A stretch of 11,948 bases of DNA, from NCBI GenBank assembly GCA_028565635.1, contig JAOXYB010048947.1, forward strand, positions 1-11,948, given 5' to 3'. The translations under genes were made by a program, and so were the position numbers. The notes under the pieces are model-generated. The model was not told where the DNA came from and did not search any database. It saw only the letters and a list, made by a program, of their open reading frames with translations. Positions within the stretch are counted from its first letter, which is position 1. The number at the start of each line of letters is the position of its first letter. Shown piece after piece: positions 6,701-11,948 of this stretch. This stretch comes from Phoronis ovalis (Eukaryota > Phoronida > Phoronidae).

Positions 6701-9700
6701 GCCAGGACTGGAATGCTATATGTGCATTTTGACACAGACTGAGTGAGAATGCAGATTATCTCCAAAAATCATGATTCTTTAGTTAATATTTTTGTAAATG
6801 AAATGTTTATATTGAGTAAAGGGTTCTTTATGTTATGAAAAGAACTAAAAGCTGGAGTCATCACCTGAATTTTATTTTACTTCAGGTTGGAAAATGCAAA
6901 TACAACATTGTTCGTAATGGAGATGTTAAACATCTTTGTAATGATACATGTTTCCGGAAGTTTCGTAGTAACCCCACCATGTACCTAAAAGATTCCAAGA
7001 AACAGGAACAAACACCGACTGTAGAAGATATACATGTAGCTGATGCTCCATCAAATACTACAACCGAACACTCCACTAAGTCTTCATCATCGAATTCATA
7101 TACTGCACCACCTCCAAAAGCGTGCGCTTCCTGTAAATCTTCTGTCAGCCCGCTCAATATGCACTGGTATGGATTAGATTTCTGTGGAGTTATGTGTTTA
7201 TCAAATGTGTACAAGCGCATGAACGTAAATTGTCACTTCTGTTCAGTCAGAATTGGAAAGGATGTCAGTGGTAATTTCTGTATGAAAGTGGGTGAGGATT
7301 TGAAAATTTTTTGTAGTGAAAACTGCAAGGACATGTTAGTTAAATGTAAAACGCTATGTAAACATTGTCATGAGGATCTTGCATTGTTGGCATCAGGAAG
7401 TTTTGATTGTGACATGGGCAATTTCTGCACAGAAAACTGCATGAGGCGATATAAGGCGAGCTTAGAGCCTGCAGTGATTGTTGATACGAATACTGGAACC
7501 GTAACACGGATACAAAAGCCACAAATCAACTGTGCCGTTTGTGGCAAGTTAGGTACAGCAAAGCATGAAATAAAACATCAATCAAATTTGTACAAGGTTT
7601 GCAGTGAAGCATGTTTAGCTGCTTTTAAATATGCCAACTCAATATTGAGTTGTAGATGCTGCGATAAATGTAATGTGTATTTCAACAATCCTGCAATGCA
7701 GAATTCCTGTAGCTTAAACGGCGCAAAGTTCTATTTCTGCACCAGTATTTGTATGATTAAGTTTCAAGGATTGAGATTACAGACATCAGCATGTGAATTC
7801 TGTAAAGTGGAAAAAGTTTCTTTAGAGATGATTGAACATTGGGCATCAGATCCCAACAATCCACTGACTATGAGGGTACGACATTTCTGTTGCTATAATT
7901 GTTGTTTATCTTTCTCCCGTGTAAAGGCTCAAGTGGAGTCGAATCGTAGCATACAATGCAATCAGTGTAATAAAGTTGCTCCTGCAGCATATCATTTGAC
8001 TATGAGTGATGCTACTGTACGCAACTTCTGTTGTTATCAATGTGTGATGGAGTTTCAAAGTCGTTATACGATGCCACGTCTTGAGCCGCAACTTACCACT
8101 CTCCCCGTATCCAATCCAATTATTACTGCACAGCCAGTTCAACAGTCTATGGTTGTCCAACCACAGGTAACTGTTATTCCTGTGTCCAATCAGCAGATTC
8201 AGCTTCAGCAAGTTCATGAACCTCTAACTGTCAGATCTCAACCATCAAGTCAAAGTAAGCATATAATGTGTAAACTATATAACAGAACTGTTTCTCACAC
8301 ATGTTTGGTGCAGTTCCAATAAAGTGACATGACAAAGCACTTTTCTCCCACCTTTCTAACTTGAAATTTAATTTAACCAACGAATGAATATGTTAAGTAA
8401 CAAACGCAAATACAAAAAAATGAAACTGTCTTGAATTCTAGATATTTTCTGGAAACTTCATCAACAAAGGTTTTCTTGTTTCTTTAGGCAATTTTGCTGC
8501 TTATGTACATGTATTTCTTGCTGTTAGTTATATATGTAACATAAATACCCATGTATATCCTCGAACTATAATGTATGCTAATGTTTCACGCTCATTGTAG
8601 ATTCTGCTGTCCAGACTCAGAGTACAAGCATGCCACAGATTGCTAATGTAATGTCATTGGCACCTGCTAAGCCATCACCAGTATTGCCACAGCAACCACA
8701 AACGAAAGTTACTACAACACCTGTGCAAAAGCCTCCACCACCTTACGTGCAACCTAAGGTATAAATTGCTAGTACACAAGTTTAATACCATGATTGTAGA
8801 AAAGCTGATAATACTAGTTCTTATATGAATCTATTGAGTAAAGAAAGCTGGATTAGAATATTGCCCGTAATTTAATAGAAACAGTAATTCAGGAAGCCTA
8901 TATAAGATTTTATAATATCTGGAAACAGAAGGATACTAAATTTTGTTCTTTCTGTAAATCTGTTACCCATATTGATCTCTGGAATGTTAAATAAATGGAT
9001 TTTTTTTATCTTTACAGCCAGCACCACCTCAAATTATCACTCAGAAGGAGATCATTATACGTCCTCCACCCCCAAAACAAGTCAGGAACAAGGCCTTATT
9101 GTGTAAACCTTTTGCCCAGACCAAGGCAACCAGCTGTCGCCCTCATATGGTTACAACAGAAACTCAGACTGGTAATTATATCTAAAAACATTTTAAACTC
9201 TATCTATTTTTATATGTTCCTTATTAAAATGTGATAAACTACACTAAATCCATTTTGTTTTAAAAAAGAACTTGAGAAAATTAAAACTACTTGTCGAAAC
9301 ACGATAAAAAGCTTAAAATATTTTAGTTTTAACTACATGTAGTGACAAGTTTTGAGACTTCTCTCATAGAAAAATATTTGCTTGTGACAGGTTTTATCAT
9401 GTTATTTTCATTTTTGTGCTTCATATTAAACCTTTCTGTCTGTTTATTTTAGACGGTGAGCCAGAAAAGAAGCCAATGTTGATACCTGTGCCTGTGCCGA
9501 TATATGTCCCTGTACCGATGGCAATGTACACCACACCAACACCGTTCCCATTCCCAGTCCCTGTTCCTATACCAGTCCCATGTTTTATACCGACTACAAA
9601 GAAGTCTGGAACTGCTATTTTAAAGCAAATTAAGGTGAGTTCCAATTTCTTTTCCATAGGCAATATGTCTGTCATAGTGTTGAAGATAAATCAATTCAGT

Positions 9701-10811
9701 GAATAGATTGAGAGAAGACACAAGCACTCTTAAAATAAGATTGTAGTTGAAAATCATACATGTATACTATTTGGTGGACAAGTCATAGCAGTACAAACCA
9801 GTCATGCTTGTAACTTTAGAATGAAAAGATTAAATAATAAAGATATCACTGCACTGTAGTGCTGTTTTAATGTAGTTTTTTCATATTAGGAAATTCAAGA
9901 ACGTGTACCAGCTGATCCATTTGAAGCTGAGCTACTAATGATGGCTGAAGCTGTAGCTGCAGCGGAGGAGAAACCTGCAGACGAAGATTCCAGTGATGAA
10001 AGTGACAAGGAGGATACAAGTAGGAATGGTTTTGGTGCATTTTGGTTTGAGAATTTCAGAACTGGCTTAGCGTTCTGGACCTAATCAATATCAGTTACTT
10101 CGCTTCCCAGACAAAATTCAATCAAATTTGTATAAAACTATGAACAGTTTCAAATGTGTCTTAAGTGACAGGATAAGCACATTTACATGTAAATACTCTA
10201 TTTTTTCTACAGAACCTAATATCTCAGCTCCTGCACAGCTTCCTACTGAAGCGGAGACTCTAAATCCAGACTCAAGCACTTTTGGTGAAGATATGTTGCA
10301 GATGGCATTGAGAATGGCATCCGCAATGCAAGAACCTGTTATGGATTTAGAAGATTCGTTGGCACCTGTACCTGTCAATCAGAATGGTAATGATCATATC
10401 TAACCAGAAGCTTATGCTGATGTAAGGCTGTCCTTTATTGTGTGCAATTCATGTGCAGTTAGTACATAGTTAAAAATACTAGCTTATTGTGAACCAAACC
10501 ACGGATGAAATGCTGTCCTCAATATGTACGAAAGTCATCCATCTTTTTTTGTAGTTTCAGATGGACGAAACAAGTTTAGTACTATTGATACTGGAAGTGT
10601 GATCTTATCAGCCGAGAGCACACCATCACTGGCTCCAGCTCCCCAGAAACGAGGTAGAAAACGTGGTGGAAGAGGAAGAGCCCAAAGCAAGCGTCAGAAG
10701 GTTGCTATACCACCTCCAGAGCCGGAACCTCCTGTTGAAGAACAAGCTCCACCTCCTGATGCTAACATGCACCTCAAGTACACATATGGGGTTAATGCTT
10801 GGAAACATTGG
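3643..10811 (+). CDS. ZMYM2/3/4-like: ZMYM2/3/4-type zinc finger MYM protein, ten-exon partial gene
   Basis: Joined exons: 3643-3705, 5357-5474, 6121-6224, 6886-8254, 8601-8758, 9018-9171, 9453-9634, 9890-10019, 10213-10386, 10561-10811. Each junction has an AG acceptor and a GT donor, phases agree throughout, and the sum is 2703 nt (901 codons) without a stop. Numbering residues from exon 1, the order is: SUMO-type sites near 10 and 64; eight MYM fingers about 90-485; Gln/Pro linker about 490-620; LCKP/QTKAT block about 631-650; Pro-Val repeat about 660-700; acidic and Met-rich region about 717-817; basic NLS/AT-hook-like stretch about 845-865; and the first residues of DUF3504 (TYGVNAWKHW) at the end. 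This order is that of vertebrate ZMYM2, ZMYM3 and ZMYM4 and Drosophila Woc. Known family role: nuclear chromatin factors linked to LSD1-CoREST-HDAC complexes and SUMO binding. I cannot choose among paralogues; a single gene predating the vertebrate duplication is likely. The N-terminus and most of DUF3504 are missing. Confidence 0.93.
3720..4220 (-). mobile_element. Probable tRNA-derived SINE in a ZMYM intron
   Basis: On the minus strand the 5' head is tRNA-like. An A-box-like TGGTGGAGCAGTGGTTA is complementary to 4200-4216, and a B-box-like GGTTTGATCCT is complementary to 4158-4168; the spacing is like that of a tRNA gene. The body reads through GTCCCGTCTCC and GGGACGTTAAAGAAC (about 4010-4060). 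The lower part (3730-3955) contains TGCTCCCCAGGGAG and ends GGGCTATATAAATACAAAT. A tail of this type is seen in many SINEs of marine invertebrates. It may be one element of about 500 nt, or a head element of about 200 nt next to a second repeat; the sequence alone does not settle this. Short open frames within it are not genes. Confidence 0.65.
5118..5207 (+). repeat. Degenerate CA-rich microsatellite
   Basis: The tract is made of interrupted CA units (CCACACACACAT, CACATGTATACACACATACA, CACACCACACATG). The interruptions suggest an old, slowly mutating tract. Confidence 0.75.
5357..5474 (+). CDS. ZMYM2/3/4-like: ZMYM exon 2 (pre-finger region)
   Basis: The acceptor is TTTTTATAG and the donor is ACAG|GTATTT. 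The length is 118 nt, entering in phase 0 and leaving in phase 1. It encodes 39 residues plus one base, beginning DYAADTVNEFLGIMGMDKLA and continuing with a charged, probably helical stretch rich in Lys and Glu. No known domain is visible. The assignment rests on the exact phase match with the neighbouring exons and on the coding-like composition in an otherwise stop-rich intron background. Confidence 0.8.
5475..6120 (+). other. ZMYM intron, 646 nt
   Basis: The intron runs GTATTT to ATTGTTTCAG. It contains an alternating AT stretch near 5598-5625 (ACTATATAATATAATATA). A 61-codon open frame on the minus strand (5863-6048) has a plausible amino-acid composition but no recognisable motif or extension, so I do not call it a gene. 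Confidence 0.75.
6121..6224 (+). CDS. ZMYM2/3/4-like: ZMYM exon 3 (second SUMO-type site; first half of MYM finger 1)
   Basis: The acceptor is ATTGTTTCAG and the donor is ACT|GTAAGT, a strong consensus. The length is 104 nt, entering in phase 1 and leaving in phase 0. It encodes GQIKHEVTDPTSGKKSRDK, then more Lys-rich sequence, and ends in ECVVCNT. IKHE is a second hydrophobic-K-x-E SUMO-acceptor motif. CVVC is the first Cys pair of finger 1; the second pair (C-x3-C) is in exon 4. The intron therefore splits a zinc finger, which strongly supports both splice sites. Confidence 0.88.
6225..6885 (+). other. ZMYM intron splitting MYM finger 1, 661 nt
   Basis: The intron runs GTAAGT to TTTACTTCAG and separates the two Cys pairs of finger 1. 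Nothing else is recognisable inside apart from one TACATGTA palindrome at 6685-6692. The last 51 bases are in frame with exon 4 from an ATG at 6835, but they are interpreted as intron. Confidence 0.8.
6886..8254 (+). CDS. ZMYM2/3/4-like: ZMYM exon 4: second half of finger 1 and fingers 2-8 in one 1369-nt exon
   Basis: The acceptor is TTTACTTCAG and the donor is CAAA|GTAAGC. It enters in phase 0 and leaves in phase 1, giving 456 codons plus one base. Cys pairs within the exon are at residues 18/22 (finger 1), 80/83-100/104 (2), 116/119-143/147 (3), 158/161-181/185 (4), 216/219-239/243 (5), 259/262-285/289 (6), 303/306-335/339 (7) and 358/361-382/386 (8). Most second halves read FC followed by x3-C and an aromatic residue, the MYM/FCS (TRASH-like) signature. 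A Ser/Thr-rich linker (about 43-77) separates fingers 1 and 2. The last 65 residues are Gln/Val/Pro-rich. An open frame continues upstream to an ATG at 6835, but that lies before the acceptor and has no family similarity, so I treat it as intronic. Confidence 0.95.
8255..8600 (+). other. ZMYM intron with early in-frame stop and poly(A)-type signal
   Basis: The intron is GT-AG, 346 nt (GTAAGC...CTCATTGTAG). If it were not spliced, the exon-4 frame would add about 23 codons and stop at TAA 8320-8322. That stop lies within AATAAA at 8318-8323, the canonical cleavage/polyadenylation hexamer. A clear GT-rich downstream element is not obvious. See the separate observation on a possible fingers-only isoform. 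Confidence 0.7.
8318..8323 (+). promoter_or_regulatory. Intronic AATAAA, candidate alternative polyadenylation signal
   Basis: The hexamer overlaps the first in-frame stop reached when reading through the exon-4 donor. Its position, 64 bases after the donor, fits composite terminal exon usage. In AT-rich sequence this hexamer also occurs by chance, so the call is weak. Confidence 0.3.
8601..8758 (+). CDS. ZMYM2/3/4-like: ZMYM exon 5 (Gln/Pro-rich linker)
   Basis: The acceptor is CTCATTGTAG and the donor is CCTAAG|GTATAA. The length is 158 nt, entering in phase 1 and leaving in phase 0. It encodes a low-complexity linker rich in Gln, Pro, Ser and Thr (for example KPSPVLPQQPQTK and KPPPPYVQPK). 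No domain is expected here; equivalent linkers join the finger block to the conserved C-terminal half in ZMYM proteins. Confidence 0.85.
9018..9171 (+). CDS. ZMYM2/3/4-like: ZMYM exon 6 (conserved LCKP / QTKAT block)
   Basis: The acceptor is TTTATCTTTACAG and the donor is ACTG|GTAATT. The length is 154 nt, entering in phase 0 and leaving in phase 1. After a Pro-rich start (PPPPKQ) it encodes VRNKALLCKPFAQTKATSC, then RPHMVTTETQT. A block of this form follows the fingers in ZMYM2/3/4 and is one of the best family markers in the window. A shifted open frame over the same bases from an ATG at 8995 is a shadow. Confidence 0.9.
9453..9634 (+). CDS. ZMYM2/3/4-like: ZMYM exon 7 (Pro-Val repeat hallmark)
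   Basis: The acceptor is TGTTTATTTTAG and the donor is ATTAAG|GTGAGT. The length is 182 nt, entering in phase 1 and leaving in phase 0. It encodes DGEPEKKPMLIPVPVPIYVP, continuing VPMAMYTTPTPFPFPVPVPI, then CFIPTTKKSG and ILKQIK. The alternating Pro-Val/Ile/Phe track with a central Met-x-Met-Tyr is characteristic of ZMYM2/3/4 and follows the LCKP block as expected. The reverse strand is also open here because of the repetitive codons, but that is a shadow. Confidence 0.93.
9890..10019 (+). CDS. ZMYM2/3/4-like: ZMYM exon 8 (acidic, Ala/Glu-rich)
   Basis: The acceptor is TTTTTTCATATTAG and the donor is ACAA|GTAGGA. The length is 130 nt, entering in phase 0 and leaving in phase 1. It encodes EIQERVPADPFEAELLMMAE, an Ala-rich stretch, and an acidic tail (DEDSSDESDKEDT). 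The tail contains serines in acidic surroundings that would suit casein kinase 2; that point is an inference. The donor is weaker than most in this gene, but the phase match with exon 9 supports it. Confidence 0.85.
10213..10386 (+). CDS. ZMYM2/3/4-like: ZMYM exon 9 (Met-rich helical segment)
   Basis: The acceptor is TTTTTTCTACAG and the donor is AATG|GTAATG. The length is 174 nt and it enters and leaves in phase 1. It encodes a Pro/Ser/Thr-rich start, then FGEDMLQMALRMASAMQEPV and DLEDSLAPVPVNQN. The FGED-x3-MAL-x-MA segment looks like an amphipathic helix, and a similar segment precedes the DUF3504 region in vertebrate ZMYM proteins. Confidence 0.85.
10561..10811 (+). CDS. ZMYM2/3/4-like: ZMYM exon 10 (basic NLS/AT-hook-like stretch; start of DUF3504)
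   Basis: The acceptor is TTTTTTTGTAGTTTCAG; the TTTCAG, not the earlier GTAG, keeps the frame. The length is 251 nt, entering in phase 1 and leaving in phase 0 if the donor is TGG|GTAGGT. It encodes a basic cluster (QKRGRKRGGRGRAQSKRQK) resembling a bipartite nuclear localisation signal, with GRGR reminiscent of an AT-hook though the central Pro is absent. A Pro/Glu linker follows, then HLKYTYGVNAWKHW, the start of DUF3504. That domain derives from the Crypton tyrosine recombinase and is no longer a mobile element in this family. A second donor, GTAG|GTGATC (exon end 10815), would add a conserved Val in phase 1, so the exact 3' end is uncertain. Confidence 0.87.
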
Positions 10812-11109
10812 GTAGGTGATCTATGGAATTAAGAGCCATCTAGGTGCAGTTTGCTGATTCATTGTCATGTTATACAATACACTTGGTGCCTGCTTTGTCT
10901 TGTCAAATTCACATACTTTTGAATACAAAGCTGCCTTGTCCCAGAGCTATGTTGATAAACCAAAGTAAAGACACAGGGACAGTTTGCATTGATGCATATT
11001 ATGTGCACGAAGCCACAGCACTAACAAACAATGAACATTATATGATGAGCAAACTAGATGACTGTGTCTTTTACTCTTAGTTCTTGCAGCCTTAAAGATG
11101 TCTGCCTTA

Positions 11110-11873
11110 CGCAGTTGAAACCCAGTTGATATGTTGTATTTGATCATGAATTACTAATACTTTTTTAATCATATCAACTAGATTTTTATCCTGTATGTTG
11201 TTGTTTCATTGTTCTTCTAGGTTTGATTTTACAAACAATAAATATTTGTCACCTCTGTCCTCGTTTAAGCTTGGTGCAACCTTTTTCCCATTAACACTCT
11301 GTATATTTGATTTAGTTAGCCTTCATGTTCGTGGCTTCATATTGATACCTAGTGGTATGTTAACCATGATATTCTCCATTTTCTCTGTCTTGAAGTTGCA
11401 AAGAATATCAATTGGTACTGCAAAATTGATGGGACATTTAGCAGGAGAGGGTGAAGCTACTACCTATCCTTGACCTCTGCCACTAGACATAAACCACATA
11501 AATGCCCCATGAAAAAGTTTAAATTCTTGTTATGCATCTGGATAAGTCATTGTGGATATGCTGGTCTGGAAATAATACCTTTCCACATCCATGAGTAATG
11601 TTTGTCAAAGAAAATGCCCCATTGTTGCTTACTTTCAGTAAAGACATGAAGTGGGTAGTTGTGTCTCCCCTCTCTTTTTGGAAAGTGAAATCCCCAACAA
11701 CACTTCGCGACTGTTTTTTTCCTTATTAAATCTAGCTTGAAGCTGAAACTTTCTGGTGTTTGAAGTATCCAGTCTTTTGAATGAGATGCTCTGTTTCTAG
11801 CTATAGGAATTGCACCATATCGCACCAAAGAAGGTTCTGATAAAGTAATGTCATGATCAGACTGAGGTAACTG
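11110..11873 (-). pseudogene. Interrupted protein-like reading, possible relic of a mobile element
   Basis: Reading the minus strand from 11873, one frame is open for 108 codons down to a stop at 11547-11549, then for 28 more codons to a double TAG (11457-11462). Shifting by one base, the reading continues for 46, 38 and 32 codons, interrupted only by two TGA (11323-11325 and 11206-11208) and ending at TAA (11107-11109). About 250 codons with so few breaks is more than expected in sequence this AT-rich. Residues look protein-like (for example HSKDWILQTPESFSFKLDLI and PINFAVPIDILCNFKTEK). I recognise no family. The plus strand is also open at 11195-11473 (92 codons), so the coding strand is not proven. 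Confidence 0.35.
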
Positions 11874-11888
11874 TTAATCTATATATGT

Positions 11889-11910
11889 ACAATAAACTTC
11901 TATTTATTGT
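11889..11910. repeat. 8-bp perfect inverted repeat around AATAAA
   Basis: ACAATAAA (11889-11896) and TTTATTGT (11903-11910) pair perfectly across the six-base loop CTTCTA. Because of the symmetry an AATAAA hexamer is present on both strands. It may be chance in AT-rich sequence. Confidence 0.6.
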
Positions 11911-11948
11911 CCTCTATTCAAACACTACTACATTGATTTACAGTTCAC

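Larger units (their letters stand above)
10812..11943 (+). other. Probable ZMYM intron downstream of the last visible exon
   Basis: This stretch follows the exon-10 donor and has no further DUF3504 coding sequence in any plus frame. It ends with an acceptor-like CATTGATTTACAG at 11931-11943. Inside are short chance open frames on the plus strand (10844-11080), an interrupted protein-like reading on the minus strand (11110-11873), and an 8-bp perfect hairpin at 11889-11910. If the acceptor is real the intron is about 1.13 kb, longer than the other downstream introns. Confidence 0.5.

Noticed and set aside
6835-6885. ATG at 6835 as the start of a 495-residue protein ending at 8322
   Set aside because: The first 17 codons lie before a good acceptor (TTTACTTCAG), and finger 1 needs its first Cys pair from the upstream exon at 6121-6224, which joins in phase. 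The window therefore holds a spliced gene, not an intronless one.
6882-8217. Minus-strand open frames over the finger exon (6882-7220, 7340-7522, 7906-8217)
   Set aside because: They are antisense shadows of a clearly coding plus-strand exon.
8995-9234. Plus-strand 79-codon frame from ATG 8995
   Set aside because: It is out of phase with exon 6, whose correct frame gives the conserved LCKP/QTKAT block.
9421-9675. Minus-strand Gly-Thr repeat protein
   Set aside because: It is the antisense of the Pro-Val codon repeat in exon 7. The plus strand carries the family hallmark and proper splice sites.
10844-11080. Plus-strand 78-codon frame after exon 10
   Set aside because: It shows no similarity to DUF3504 or any family I know, and its phase does not follow from exon 10.

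Overview
The window is eukaryotic and almost certainly from an invertebrate animal. It is AT-rich, with one gene on the plus strand split into many exons by GT-AG introns, surrounded by degraded repeats and a tRNA-derived SINE. No operon, ribosome-binding-site or CRISPR structure is visible. The SINE and six copies of the palindrome TACATGTA suggest a lophotrochozoan, perhaps a bivalve mollusc. That placement is an inference and not demonstrated.

The main content is the middle and 3' part of a ZMYM2/3/4-type gene (zinc finger MYM-type protein; Drosophila relative Woc). I can place ten consecutive coding exons between 3643 and 10811. Splice phases agree at every junction, and they join into 2703 nt, exactly 901 codons without a stop. 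In order the protein has: a lysine-rich region with two SUMO-acceptor consensus sites (exons 1-3); eight Cys-rich MYM/FCS fingers (end of exon 3 through exon 4, of which exon 4 is 1369 nt); a Gln/Pro-rich linker (exons 4-5); a conserved LCKP...QTKAT...C block (exon 6); the Pro-Val repeat typical of this family (exon 7); acidic, Met-rich segments (exons 8-9); and a basic nuclear-localisation/AT-hook-like stretch followed by the first residues of the DUF3504 domain (exon 10). DUF3504 descends from a Crypton tyrosine recombinase. The true N-terminus and most of DUF3504 lie outside what I can place. The known role of the family is nuclear: chromatin co-repressor (LSD1-CoREST-HDAC) association, with SUMO binding through the MYM fingers.

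Region by region: 1-1195 is AT-rich intergenic sequence or an upstream intron with short degenerate repeats. 1196-1560 is a locally CpG-rich patch that could be a promoter or first exon. 1759-2121 carries a G13 run and about ten degenerate copies of TACCCTGTGGTAAATAA. 2366-2482 is a short acidic reading frame ending in a retroelement-like basic tail. 2658-2868 is a GC-rich palindromic dispersed repeat ending in a C12 run. 3252-3373 holds two copies of a G-rich repeat. 3643-10811 is the ZMYM gene, with a probable tRNA-derived SINE (minus strand, about 3720-4220) in its first visible intron. 10812-11943 is probably the next intron and contains a broken, protein-like reading on the minus strand (11110-11873) that I cannot identify. 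The last five bases may begin the next exon.

The points most worth following up are an in-frame intronic stop embedded in an AATAAA just after the finger exon (a possible fingers-only isoform), the unusually fused finger exon, the TACCCTGTGGTAAATAA repeat family, and the broken minus-strand coding relic.
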